Assembly: GCA_963971285.1 (NCBI GenBank)
Contig: OZ020245.1
Coordinates: 25,000,983-25,064,982 of the forward strand
DNA: 64,000 bases
Direction of reading: 5' to 3'
Source: Astropecten irregularis
Lineage: Eukaryota; Echinodermata; Asteroidea; Paxillosida; Astropectinidae
A model generated the notes under the pieces. It was not told the origin of the DNA, made no database searches, and saw nothing but the letters and a program-made list of their open reading frames with translations. Shown here piece after piece: positions 22,601-35,300 of this stretch (positions within the stretch are counted from its first letter, which is position 1; each line of letters opens with the position of its first letter). A program made the position numbers and the translations under genes.

Positions 22601-25470
22601 ACGCTCGCTCGCTGTATGGCGAGTACGTCTATCACATAGACTACACTTGGCCCATGGAGAAATAAAAACAGTTCTTATTCATCCAATGGTGACCTTAAAC
22701 TATTTCCACGGACGTATAGACCTAGTCCAAGCACGGACCAAGTTACAGAAGCAAAGATTGCGCACCAACTGCAATGTAGGCCTACAGGTATTGCCTATTA
22801 TTGTTGCACCATGGAGCTGTTCGTAGCTCCATCGTTGCACTGACTGAGTGATATCTGTAGCAAACATTCCCAACCGAAATAAGTATTCTTGTGGAGACAT
22901 GCTTTGCTCTCATACTAATGAAAACTCTCCAAAGAGCAGAATTGAAATTGCTCCCGTTTGAACCAGAACCACTTTATGGGTTGAAATTTCTAACGAACGT
23001 CCCTTATATTAAATATTTCTCTTTAGGACTGATAAGTATACCTTGGAAATGTCTCCTATTTGAGTTATTCGAAATATCAGCTTTGTGAAAACCTTGAAGA
23101 AACCTATATACACGTTTAGACTTTCCCTATAGAGACATATTCAACCTATTGTGCTCGGTCTCCACAAGGCACCGGGTATGCGTTCATAATATACCTTAAA
23201 ATGTCAACAGCTTAAGCTTGTCTCGGCATAATGTACAAAATAATTATTTTTTGTAGACACTGAAGTTCAATTAATTGGTTACAATTTTGACGTTGATGAT
23301 AAGAAGGTGATAAAACAAACTCTCCCTTTACGTTGATTTTGAACAACAAAACACGGCCATCAGGCATGACTTATTCACCTACTACCAGCAATACCCTACC
23401 ACGTTATTCTAATTAGGACCTACATGCCTTCGGACTTCGGTCAGGGCGGCACGGTCAGTCAGTGGGTCATTCTAGTAAAACGGTTTTGAACCAATGAACG
23501 CAATTGCAAGGTCTACGACACAGAGTAGTGGATATGTTTTGACTTTCACTCGAAATCAGTCAAGTATTGACATAACCGCTGTAGGTCTACACAAGATCTG
23601 GGGCAAATTTCATAGAGCTGCTTAAGCACAAAATTTGCTTAAGCATGAAAAGTCTCCCTTGATCAAACAGGATTGCCAACCACATTTTCATGTGATGTTT
23701 ACTGCTTTTGACTTGTATGCGACCATTGTTTGCTGTGCGTAACATTCACAAGGAGTTTTGGCTGGCATACTAATTCTATTTTATACCAAGGTTTTTGGTG
23801 CTTAAACAAATGTTTGTGCTTAAGCAGCTCTATAAAATTGGCTAATGTTGCTATGACTGCACTGCATTGTGTTCACAATGAGAGGTGTAGTATGCCGCTA
23901 TTTATTTTATATAACTTGCCGACTGAATGTCAAGTGTTTCTTTTCATTGTAACAGTAGCCTAACTGACGAATATTAAAATGAAAACAAAACTGCAACGAA
24001 AAACCTGTTTATCATCATCTGTATTGTTAAAAAACTCAACCTGTCTACTTTATGCTATTTTATATAGAAACGGGAGGTATTTTAGACCCATAATTTCACA
24101 CCCCACTTTTCGCGACGAAAAACCTTGCTTATTACGTCACATGCAGAACGTTACGCATGCAGTTTATGTGGTGCCAGCCTATAGGCCTACTCGTTCTGTA
24201 GGTGATGTCACTCGCTATTGTTGCGTGGATCGGTTCCAAGGGGGACTTTTTTTTGGGGGGGGGCATACATGTACTGATTTTGCAACTTTTTGGTGACAAG
24301 TAACACTTACATAAACATATACATTTATATAGTCATTAATTATGTATTAAGCAATAATTTTAAAGCACTTTCACCCCTTTTCCAAATTTGATTACAGCAA
24401 ACCTTTAAAGTTTTACTTTAAAGTTTACTTGATGTCTCCATGCTTGAACGTAACTAATCTGTGGAGGATAATTTCCCGTTTTCGTTTATATTTATTTTAT
24501 AGCCTTCCATAAAGAACTTGACTTACGTGGTCGATGAGGAATGGAGGAATGCGCAGGGCCACGGCAGACATAATTCTTCTGATCTTTGTCATTTCAGGAA
24601 TTCGGACGCGCATCTCGGAGAATTTGCTACCGATTTCCTCGGCCACTTTGTCCAGTTGGTCGGCATCCTTAAATGGAATAAAAAGTCATTCATAGTGAAG
24701 AATCAGGGTGCCTGTGTTTTAATGATACTGGTCAGAGTCCGTCAGTTGAACTCGTGTGATATGACAGAGCAGAAAATCAACATGTCTTTCTCTGGTTCTT
24801 CTGCATAATTATTATGTTAATGAAAAGCCATAATTGCTGTAATCTTTGAAGAATCGGTAGAACAGCTATGGAATAAGTTGCTACGAAAGTAATAGTAACT
24901 ATCTACTACTTTAATTTTAGTCGTTTGCAATTTGCATCACTTTCAGAACAAAGCAATGTTTTTGCACGCCGAGGTTAGACATTTCACACTTTCCTCTCAG
25001 GTACGTCTTTGATTCTCGTTCTAGGGGTAAAATTATATCACTATCTTGAGCCAGTGGGCGAAAACGAGAGGGGAAAACAAATGTATTATTATCTGGATCG
25101 ATGTCTCCTGACTAGAGCAGGCTAGTCGAAACGTTGAGACCTAACCAGAGGTGCGACGAAATAAGAAGTGCGAAAGTACGAACGAATATTACATGGTGTT
25201 TCCACAAACCGATCCACATGCCAATTGTCACCATGCAAAGCATCAAATCTATTACTATTATTATTGCCATTATAACTATTTTGAAATGCCTATCTTGAAA
25301 ACTGACTATATCGTAATTCTCTTCCACGATTTTGCTTTAATTCTTGCCTTAATCTTGACGATCCATCCGTCTGGAAGTGAGCGCTGATCCTCGGACTTGT
25401 AGATCGGAGCCAAACCGGCATCAGTCAATGCTACTACTGCTGCACACAGGCACAGTAGTAACAGCTTCAT
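17099..25470 (-). CDS. Secreted proteinase K-like subtilase (peptidase S8)
   Basis: Predicted secreted serine endopeptidase made as a zymogen. Exons in order: 25470-25348, 24667-24527, 22036-21895, 20710-20477, 19954-19761, 18167-17990 and 17268-17099, giving 393 residues. Residues 1-19 ([19 protein letters not shown]) are a signal peptide; about 34-110 is an inhibitor I9 propeptide (DGWIVKIK, then [13 protein letters not shown]); the S8 domain follows. Catalytic residues are Asp147 (IMDSG), His173 ([10 protein letters not shown]) and Ser330 ([11 protein letters not shown]), with the oxyanion Asn263 (NAAGND). All are present, so it looks active. Intron 1 uses a GC donor (AAG|GCAAGA), the only choice that keeps the propeptide in phase. 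The last exon reads to TGA at 17099, but it also contains a donor-like CCT|GTGAGT, so a further 3' exon is possible. Length fits the proteinase K/aqualysin family (about 380 aa). Confidence 0.9.
18226..18523. repeat. Family I repeat in the fifth subtilase intron
   Basis: AGTCTGAGTATCACCCATTC to TCACATAGACT; contains TGCATAATTAATCAGG and a CGCTCGCTGTATG...GCGAGTGCGTC hairpin. It starts about 60 bp upstream of the exon 6 acceptor. Confidence 0.75.
19438..19734. mobile_element. J-family inverted-repeat element carrying a hexamer array
   Basis: GGCCTTTCTCAAAGCTCGG on the left is matched by an inverse on the right (GTTTTGAGGAAAGCC). Shared body: AGAAAATCTACTTCTGAACC and ATGGATTCACTAAATGGAGCC. Ends about 27 bp past the subtilase exon 5 donor. 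Confidence 0.75.
19619..19715. repeat. (GAGCCG)n hexanucleotide array
   Basis: About 15 near-perfect GAGCCG units inside the J element. Read on the minus strand it encodes a Gly-Ser run continuous with exon 5, but it lies beyond the GAG|GTCAGT donor and is intronic. Confidence 0.85.
20931..21279 (-). mobile_element. Family A TTAA element, full length
   Basis: 349 bp in the third intron of the subtilase, TTAA on both sides, with the same central GATCTTTTAAAAGATC palindrome. Confidence 0.87.
22268..22645. repeat. Family I repeat interrupted by a J element
   Basis: Partial I repeat (GTCTGAGTCCCCTGATTGG... and ...GTCTATCACATAGACTAC) split at 22356-22595 by a J-family insertion. In the second subtilase intron. 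Confidence 0.7.
22356..22595. mobile_element. J-family inverted-repeat element inserted in a family I repeat
   Basis: Ends GGCCCTTTTCCAAACCTCGG and its inverse, flanked by CATA on both sides (22352-22355 and 22596-22599). The insertion point is visible by comparison with 18226-18523. Confidence 0.8.
22830..23090 (+). repeat. S-family repeat
   Basis: ATTCTTGTGGAGACATGC, CTCTCCAAAGAGCAGAATTG and GAACCAGAACCACTTTATGG match 58105-58290. In the second subtilase intron. Confidence 0.6.
23584..23843 (+). mobile_element. Family G inverted-repeat element
   Basis: AATTTCATAGAGCTGCTTAAGC and inverse GCTTAAGCAGCTCTATAAAATT ends, about 260 bp, in the second subtilase intron. A reverse copy lies at 26907-27136. 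Confidence 0.75.
24050..24404 (-). mobile_element. Family B element in the second subtilase intron
   Basis: Right end GATTACAGCAAACCT + TTAA; body in reverse orientation with TTTAGACCCATAATTT and a G tract. The left border is approximate. Confidence 0.7.
25085..25230 (+). repeat. P-family repeat with a hammerhead-like core
   Basis: GTCTC/GAGAC (25103-25107 and 25136-25140) flank CT, a GACTAG/CTAGTC hairpin and GAAAC. The sequence after it (GTGCGACGAAATAAGAAGTG, ATGGTGTTTCCACAAACCGA) is shared with 48340-48485. Confidence 0.6.
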
Positions 25471-26906
25471 AGGGAAATACACACGCAGTGCATTTAAGCT
25501 CAACATCATGTCAGATCAGATGTAACTCCTCAGTGCTAAATACAAAATACCGTCAGTATACTCTGCTTTTAACCGTGTTTTCAGAGTACATGGTGGCATT
25601 AGACAACACGTTTTTCCTGTCAAAGTTGAAATGTTTGGGCCCAGATGCGTTTATTCTCATCCAATCAGCTTGAATCCGAGGATAATCTGGCATCGCGTAC
25701 AATAGCTCAAACACTTTGAGCTCACTGAACTAAAGCTTATCTATGATTGAAAGGGTCAGTTGATATCAGGTATATCTAAAGATGTATAGATTATAAGTCT
25801 TTCAGTTATAAATGAAAGTGCATTCTGTTAAAACGTGGAAATTTATGAGGAAGGAGGTGTTTGATACCTTAAAACACACTGATCTCTGTGTAGGTACAAC
25901 GCTTTTACTAGCCTATGCATCAAGCATAGGCGATGATGTGTCAAGATGCTTGATTGTAGAATCGTATTATTTCTGAAGAACAAGAAAGGCCGAATTAAAG
26001 CTATGAGATCAAGACTCAGGCAAAATTGTCCACCTTTTCAGTGATTGGGCTCTCCAGAAATTAACCCAAATTCACCTCATTCAGCACATGATTTTTATCA
26101 TGTGTACTCAACATGCACTGAGCATGCAGTGCTCATCTACGTTGGCGAAGGGCAAGCCTAGTTTGCATATTATCTCCCCGAAGAAATGACCAAATTCATT
26201 CACCAATATGAAATTTTGTCTGGAGATTGTGTACTTGTTGCACCCACTGCATCATGCATGTGAAATGGCAAAACATTCTATACATGGATGGCGCTCCCCA
26301 TGCAATGGTCGCTGCCGACTTGGTAGTTGAAGAATTGAACGAGCTATGACGGGGCAACTTAAGGCGGTACACAGTAATTGCCATGATGAGCCGTTTTGAT
26401 TCCAGACTTTGAGGTTGTTACACTCTTCTCCATCTGTGGCCCTCAACTCAATCTACATGAAAACCTTCAAAAATATCAATTTGAATTTTTTTTTCCATTA
26501 CAGCCCAAAGGTAGTATTGAAAATCACCCTGCAGCTACAGGATCTGTAGTTCATCAACAAAAAATAACAACATAATACCTCTTTAAGCCCCCCCCCCCCC
26601 CAAAAAAAAGGTAAGAAGGCAAATAAGAAGGAAGTAATCAGCTATGGACTTGAAATGATCACGGGCAATTAAAGACATCACAATAAATCTTCATGATTAC
26701 CAACACTTACTATAATAGCACATTCAGACTAATGAAACACAAGGATCAAGTATACACAGAAATCGGATGATAATAGTACCAGCAATAAATCTATAATGTA
26801 CACTGAAATTCAAATATGTTTGATACGGGTTAGCACTTTATATACGCCTACATAGTGCATATGAGTGTCGTAAAAATAATGAAGTCGCTTATACTATCTT
26901 ACTGGT

Positions 26907-27136
26907 GCCAATTTCATAGAACTGCTTCAGCACTAACATTCAGCTTAGCACCAAAAACCTTGAATAAAACCAGTATACCAGCCAAAACTCCTGAATGTTA
27001 CGTTCAGCAACCAATGACCGAATACAAGTCAAAAGCAGTAAACATCACATGACAATTTGGTTGGTAGTCCTGTTTAATCAAGGAAGACTATTCATGCTTA
27101 GGCACATTTTGTGCTTAAGCAGCTCTATGGAATTGC
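26907..27136 (-). mobile_element. Family G inverted-repeat element, reverse copy
   Basis: CCAATTTCATAGAACTGCTT to AAGCAGCTCTATGGAATTG; the body (CCAGCCAAAACTCC, AAAAGCAGTAAACATCACAT) is the inverse of 23584-23843. Confidence 0.75.
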
Positions 27137-27758
27137 CCCCTGTGGCCTATATACCAAAGTACATAGGAGGTGTCAATTCGTCACTTCATTATCCATTATG
27201 GCATTCGATGCCGCAATTTATCAAATTAATCATTCTCGTTTTTATCGTGTGTCAGTGATTGATGAGGACACGCGGCGGTTTCCGACACAGATAATCCAAT
27301 ATATTCAACCTAATTAGTATTTTTTTCAATCGACAGTTAAAATAAATACAGGTATAGGACTTAGACCTAAATTGGAATTGAAAATGAAAAGAGAATACTT
27401 TTAAGTCAGATTACCGTAAAGCAATTTTATTTTCTAATTTTCATCGAAGAGTCATCGAAGTACATGTTTACAATGCATTAGACATATCATTTCTTTGAAT
27501 GTTAACGTTAATACTTATCACAAAAACCCTGCTCTATCTCTGCTGTTATAGCTGTTGTCTGATTAAAGTTATTAAAGAAAATCCTCGTATAGTGCTAATC
27601 GTACTCGGATCAGAATATTAAAACAAAAGAAGGATGAACTATTATTGTTTCTTAAACCCTTAAGACGTGAATTCGTATACCCTTTCTAAAGACAAAATGC
27701 TATTTATGTACACATTTTGTAGATTATCTCAACGTAGAAACTCATACCGGCCAAAATT

Positions 27759-28456
27759 ATGGAGGACGAAAAGTGGCCATCTGTTTTTCTGCTATCAGAG
27801 TAGCCAAAAAGCAGATTTTACGTTTTTGTTGGATGATCTTTTCCATTTTTCTACTTATTTGCTACCTCAAAAGCAGAATTAACTTTTATAGAAACTATTT
27901 TTTTCTGCTTTTCTGCTACCGGAAAAGCAGATCTTAAAATCGGTGGCCGAAAAGTGGCCATCGGGTTTTCTGCCTTCACAAAGAAAACCGTGCCCTCCTC
28001 CTACTAGCGCTGAACCGCATCTCAAAGAATAATTTATATTTGCATAATTAATTATTCATCTAGCCATCATCTAATACTAGACAGCCTACAATGATCGGGA
28101 AATCGTTCATATGAATAATAGGGTGGACCATGGTATATTATTGGTTTCCACAGCGATCGTCTTCAATTCCCAGGAAAGGAACCGGTAGCAACCCCTCTTC
28201 ACCGTCAGCGCAACAGGAGGGCGCGGTCCTCTTTAATATGAAGGCAGAAAAGCCGATGGCCACTTTAGGCCGCCGAATTAAGATCTGCTTTTCCGGTAGA
28301 AGAAAAGCAGAAAAATTAGTTTCTACAAAAATTCGATATGCTTTTGAGGTAGCAAAAAAAGAAGAAAAGTGGAAAATTGCATCTAACCAAAACGTAAAAT
28401 CTGCTTTTTTGCTACTCTGAGAGCAGAAAAGCAGATGGCTACTTTTCGTCCTCCAT
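27759..28456. mobile_element. Fold-back element with about 255-bp arms
   Basis: ATGGAGGACGAAAAGTGGCC at 27759 is inverted as ACTTTTCGTCCTCCAT ending at 28456. Arms 27759-28013 and 28204-28456 are diverged inverted copies rich in AAAAGCAGA words, around a spacer of about 190 bp. No coding capacity. Between the subtilase and TMEM26. Confidence 0.8.
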
Positions 28457-28639
28457 ACAAAATACACAGTTTTGCCAATAGCTGCCAACAACGTATCGTT
28501 ATCATCCCCACCCACCGTACGTCCTTGCTCTATGCTGTCACCATTCTCACTATATCACCACCTTGACTACTGTTACCATCGTAACAGTTCTTCACAAACA
28601 TTCCAACCTCATCACTTATACAAGCGTTTGCCATCAGTA

Positions 28640-28797
28640 TCAGTAGCACAACTATATAGGGTCAAATTGGAGAGGGCCACACGGGGTGGGCCTATTTTTC
28701 AAGGGGGTGGATTTCGAAAGGTGGCACAGGAGGGCACAGGCATCCAATACCGGGTAGGGGGCATTTACCCCTCTCCCTTGCGTCTGGCCACGCCACT
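28640..28797. repeat. Fragment ending CACGCCACTG
   Basis: G-rich sequence ending GGCCACGCCACTG, resembling the ends of the C-tract elements at 10895 and 16664; only one end is recognisable. Confidence 0.4.
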
Positions 28798-29313
28798 GTT
28801 TGGACTACATCTACTCTATACTGCTTACGACAACGGCCTAAAGTTTCATCTTTCATCACAATATTGTTCGTAAAAGCAGACTGGCATGTTGTAATGAGTG
28901 GGAAATCGCCATTATGATATTATGTGTACAGATGTTCCAATGCATTATGTTTATGGTGACTGATCCTACCAGACGGTATTATGATTTGCATCGGGTTTCC
29001 ATATACAAGGGTATATAGATATCAGCTCAGATGTCCACTATATGGAATTACACCATCATCATTATCAGAATTATCTCAATGATCACCATCGGCCTAACCA
29101 CGAATCTCCCCATTCTCACCATCTACATTCCCTACACTCACCACCATCATCATCTTCACCATGATGGCAACATCCTCAGCATCGCCATTTCACCAAACAA
29201 ACTACGATAATAGCCCGCGGTGTTTTTAAGAATGGACCGGTATGCTATTTCCAATTCTAAACAGACACTCTATACGGCCTTTGTTGATTTCTGTTTTATT
29301 CTTTTCTCCTTTT

Positions 29314-32300
29314 CTAGAAACCATCAACAGGTGTTGTTGGTGTCCTAGCTTCCTTTATCTCAAAGGCTACACTACCATCATCTCCAGCCGTATCATCCTC
29401 ATGACTGCCTTGCTGCTTCCCTGCCTTTCGCCTCTCAACGATCACAACGTACAACCTATACACCTGCAGCAGGAAAAGAATGCCATTCTTAGCGGTGAAA
29501 AATATCATGGTCTGCCCGAAATTCTGAACGGTGAACATGATGTAGAGTCTCATGGTGAGGTAAGGTCCATCCTGCATGATGACACTGACCATCAGAGCCC
29601 ACATCTCAGTCTCGCAGCAGGCTGCGATGCTGGTGATCGGGTTGATGGACAGGGCGTTGCCGGTGTTCGCCACCCGTGATTTCTTCTGCTTGGTGGCCGT
29701 CAGGCCCAGGGTAAACTGCAACAAGCTCCAGGCCCAGATGCCCAGGATGATGTAGATGAGGACATAGTCGCAGGCCGTCTCCTCCAGCTTGACGGTCTCC
29801 GTGACAAACTCCAATATATCAGCTGCCATGCCGGTCAGGGCGAGGAGGAGTTGAGAGAGCTGGTCTCTGGTGAGGGCGCCCTTTGGTCCTAACCAACGCC
29901 CACCGATGAGGACTAGCATCATCGTCTGCTGGAATATGAGCGCGGAGTATCTAGCTTGGTCGTACGTCGTCTGCAAAGCCATGTCAAGAAAAGAACGAAA
30001 ACATCACCATTTTAATTGTAAGCATTTACAAATGCTGTAAACTGCTTGCCCGTATAATGCAACCTCTGTGTATTAAAAAGACCTAATGAATCCACCCTCG
30101 GGCAGAAAATAATACAATCTCTCACAAAATCGACGATTAAAGGATTCTGTAACAGGCCTAATGTGTGTCAACGTCAATTTTAAAATACACTCTTTACATT
30201 TCCAACATAATCAAATGTCAAAGCATTCCACTCAACTCGAACGGTGAACCCCCCAACTAGGGACATGTTGGCTTCCATGCGAAACGTCACCTCCAATTAT
30301 ATTGACCTACCTTGTCCAATCGAGTTTAATTTCATGAAATATAAACGAGTTGTTAATGGAGACCGTCAGTCGTCCGGACTTCATAATAATACAAAAAAAC
30401 AACCCAACCTCACTGTGTCGTGGCAAGTGTTGTCACATTACATGTCGCCCCGTATGTATGTACATCGTGCACATCTCAGTTTTGCTAGATAATTGAGCAG
30501 GGAGTTTGGGAAATCATCTGCGTGTGGTGCGGGATGGTCATTACTAAAAGAGCTACATGTATATGGTTTATACGTATGCCCATAGGTCCATGGCTTACAC
30601 GAAATTGACAGTCATCTGGTGCACATTCAAACAGAAGTGTGTAATCACACACTAACAAAAAAAAAACACCACCGAAATTGCGCGACATTCCCTTAAATTT
30701 GAAACATACAGGACGAGTCAAAAAGAAGTTGACCCGGATGATTTGGTGATGTTTTTCAAAACAAACAAATGACGCTCAAAAGTTCAGTAAAGCATAGGTC
30801 TGTAGCACTCTCTTCTGCTTATAAGGAAAACAAGAATGAAACAAATTGAACATTCCTAAGATGAGTTTTGTCCCATTTTGCTAGCTGTACTTGGAATACT
30901 TGACATAACAAATGTAATGTACTCTTTGCTAATACTTTACTACTTAACTCAGATATCTACCTGCCAAAATATTTTTGGAAAATGGACAGAGTAATTTTTC
31001 ATACCACACGCTCAATGAAGTGTATTCCAGTCATTTAGGTCTACTTGTTCGCAAAGGCTTAATAATCAGTAATATTATAAGCCTATACCTCATTAAGGAC
31101 TGCATTGGAGGACGACGCGTCGTGCAGGCCCTCCTCCAGATAAAACACAGTGCCATTCTGACTGATGCAAGCATCACTGAATTCCACATAGCACCTGTCA
31201 TTATTGGACAGACTTCTCCTGTAATGGCGATAGTCCATGGCGTACGATTCTAAGAGTATAATCGGTGGCACAATCCAGAGCAGATACAGGAACACACTCG
31301 GTAAAAACCTGACAAGAATAACCAGGAGAAATGAAGATTATCTTATGGTATAATGCATGATTGGTAAAGGTCACAGAACATCACTTTGCCTAATCCAACA
31401 TGTACATAGAATAACACACCTGTGAAGATTTGTGCTCAATCGGACATCTGAGTCATGAGAAAATAGCGAAAACTAAACCTTTCTGATAAAACATAAAGAA
31501 TTTTGTTTAGTGATCTTACCCCGAGATCAAAACTCGGTTTCCGTCGCTGTTTTACTAATTTACTAATTACTGTAACTTTAAGTCGGTGCAAAGCGAAACA
31601 TGATGTCATCATTTCTCAGCGAATAATTCGCAACAAGATAGGCCTAATGTTGCTTCTGAATATTCCTTAATACTAATAATATCTAATTCCGTAAGTAACA
31701 ACCGGGATTATGATATAGCTAACCACCATTTTGTATTGTTTTACTCAACTGGAGTATTTACAAGCAAGAATGACATTAGATTCAACTGGACTTAAGTTGC
31801 TGTGAAAAATGGATTTAGAAGTAGGCCTAACAAGTAAACTTTTTCGAGAACATGCCACAAAAAATACATATCGTCCAACAAAACATGGCAGTATCCCAGT
31901 TATGATCGAATGTTCCTGGCAGGCCTTGCTGGGTAGGTCTTCAATACCATACAAACGTACATTAATTACTAATGACCACTATGGAGACCAGTCGAGACAA
32001 GAACTGAGCTCGGCTTCAGCAAGGTTATATTTCAAATTGTGTAACTTTTAAAGACACGGCTCCTACAGCTGTAAATTGCGCTCCCACAACTATCGAGATG
32101 AGATGAACACATAGCTGCCCCTGGGACAAGTTTGCCTGTCCTCAAATTTTCCATGCGCAAAAACACAAAAATGTTTTTGCTTGTGCATCATGCATGAAAT
32201 TCTTCTCCTTTTGAATCAGGACCGAGAACCAGCACACTTCTCCAAATAACATAAGCAAACACTTAAAATGATGGCACACGGCAAAAATTACATAATTAAC

Positions 32301-35300
32301 AATAATTGACACTAAGTTAGCAATGAAGGAGTCACCACTGATAGGACTAACAGGAAAACAACGATTTAATCCGTTGATGATTGGAGCCAATAACAGTTTT
32401 CAGACACCAGGTAACTTTAAGATGTATAGGCCTAATGAAATGCGACAGACACGACAGGCTTACAGTCAAGTTGTCATTTCGTGTTTGGTTTACATACAAT
32501 TGAATTATTTATTGGGCCTAACATAATTGCCTTTTGCTCTGGTACTATAGCGAAGTCTATAACAATTTCTCCAACTTCAACTATTATTCAGAAAAAAAAA
32601 CACCGAAAAATGAAAAAGCATCAATTTTCTTATATCATCTCAGTCTTCGTTTATTTCATATCATACCATCATGACAGTCTTAGAAATATGGTATATTATA
32701 CGCATCTTCCTGCCAGGATTGGTATATATATACCATAGAGCATATACAAGCTATATCATAATGAGTATGGGACACAACGGGCTCCCTGGTGTTCTTGCAC
32801 GTTAATACAGAGGTGTCATGTGATCCCGTTCAGACACAGTAATGACGAGAAATGACGTGGGAAAATTCCGCGAACGATCATCAAAAATCAACTTTGCCCA
32901 ATTAACTTGCTTCGCATCAGCAAATACCATATGGGTTACGGCTGCACATCTTCGCTGTCGTTTTTTAATGGGCCCCTGTTTTTTTGGTTTTTTTTCCTGA
33001 AAGTATAGAATGTTCCTGGTATCGTAAAGGAAACAGTGAAATTCAAGCGAGCACATTTTACGAATATTTTGTATTTTATTTATGGAGGTAATTCTACCGG
33101 TACCGCCAACAAAGATGTTTGCTAGCGTGTCTTGTTATGTATGCGATAAAACCTTGCTTTTTCGGAGTAGATATTACGAATGATGTTGTGATATACAACA
33201 TGCCCTTCTCAAATTAAAGGTGCCAGGTATTTTACTTGAAGGATAGTTCTTCCCGTATAACAGGAAACACTATTGAGCAACTCTTTTCTCTACAACCCCC
33301 AAAACATGCCATACCATTTTACAATATTTGAATAACTTAAAACAATGATGTATATTCTTCATATTCAAACATAATTCATTGAAAGACCATATTAAAAAAA
33401 AAGGCAAAAAGTCACGATTGAGTTGAAGAAGAAGAGACATAAATTCGGCAAATATTTTTTAAACCAAATGCTTCTGCAGTCAACGGCTATGTATAGTTGG
33501 ATGTATCAGCAGTATAGGTTAAACAATCTCGTCTCATATTTTTTGCCATGTAGGATACTAGAATTTCAGTATCATTTTTTGAAGGACCGATTTAGTTTGA
33601 AATTCGTGAGTGGTTAGACACATGATAGACATCTTAGCCTTTTTTTCCGAGGAAGGATAATTTATTACTCAGGAAGCACGGGTTCTCAGCGGGTCGCTGA
33701 CACCGTGTTCCCCCGTACCCCATTGCTAGTACAGTGGCCACCCTCCGTGCCTCGGCTCGTTCCAATCAAAGCCCGCATAATTATAACTCCATACCTATGA
33801 TATGCTGCTACTTGGAAAAGGACTGCAATATTGCAGGATTTGCAGCCTTTAAAAGTTAACGATAATGTAAATTTCTTCGAAGCTAAAGGAGTTAAAATAC
33901 GTGAAAACTGGAAGTACAAGGTAATTTTAACAAGATAAATAAGAACAACATTTATTTTCAATGAATTAAAAACTACTCAGTTCCGGCCCTAGTAGTTGTT
34001 TGATTATTACATTGATTAAAAACCGCATCCTCTTTGAGTGATCCCCCATGTGCCGTTTCTCATGTTGCAGCATTGCTAATGTTGGCCGTATCTTCAATGA
34101 TCCTTGCAGGTGGGATCTACGGTGTTATGTGAGTGGTTTCATGGCTTCTGACTGCCAAACGATAATTGACTATCCGCCAACATGAAATATGGCTGGATAG
34201 CACAGTTCGTAATAAGAGCGCCGATACGGTATTCCGGAGGTTGCTGGTTCGAATCCCGCCAATTTTTCTTTGTTCACATTTCATCGGATGAAAAACAAGT
34301 CAGTTTCCCTTGTGGTTATTTGACGATAATGAAGATAAAATAACACAAGATAGATATAATATTCAATGGTATAGAGATGGACTTTGTTTTATCTTCCCTT
34401 TATTTACATTCCCTGTGACCTATATCCACTGATAGATGGTCACTATACATACAGTTATATCGCTGTATTACTTGAGTTTTCTCGCCACCCGAAAGTTCAT
34501 GAACCTGAAGCTAACACGGTGCATACCCATTGGCATTGGGATATCTCGATTAAATACTCATCCCAATGCGTCCATCGGTTTAATCTCCGTAATGCACCGA
34601 ACACTTGGCCGAAATTCTCAAAGTGTCATTAATTTGAACGGTTGGACCAAGTGTAATCTGTAGATATGCACGCATTGGCCCGCAGCTAAGCCATCACGTA
34701 TCGAGGTCGAGAGCCAACCAACAAAAATCAAAGACAAAACCAGGCATACGTTAAAACCATTACACGATCCACCGCTATATAGGTGGCACAATTTTTAAGT
34801 TTTGCTTGTGTTCTTATTCGCTAGCGGCTTTAAGAGTAATTTTTCGACTGAGTGATTAGATGGATACTTGAACATCGTAAAGACAATTATATGATCACAG
34901 TTTACTGTATCTGGAAGGCTACATGCATTATCTGCACTTGCTAACTGTGATCACAGCTTACCCAAGGTCCCACTGAGCCACAACAGAAACGCAAACGATG
35001 GGCCTATTCAATTTCATTTGTTGACATTCATTGCGGGTGTTTAAATCAATCAAATTCAACCAAATTTAGTACAAAGCTTCTCACTTGAGTGTTGATCTTG
35101 TTGTCATAACTAAAAAGTGGTCACGTATCACGAATGTCACAGAGATGGTCAGTAACGCGTGTATGTGTCTTAAATGGCAATAAATGGAATGGAACCATCC
35201 TTTGCGTTTCTTTTGTGGTTCAGTATACACGTTTTGCTCTATTTTGACCGGTCAATTTCTCAGTTTGTGAGTTTTAATTGAACTTTGCTCAGCCTATCAC

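Noticed and set aside
26100-26460. Possible decayed transposase (MDGAPHAMVAADL reading on + strand)
   Set aside because: DGAPH recalls DDE transposases, but stops interrupt it and no ends or other motifs were found.
34190-34262. tRNA-shaped segment with A-box and B-box words
   Set aside because: Diverged, part of a dispersed repeat family with the same segment in several copies; not a credible functional tRNA gene.
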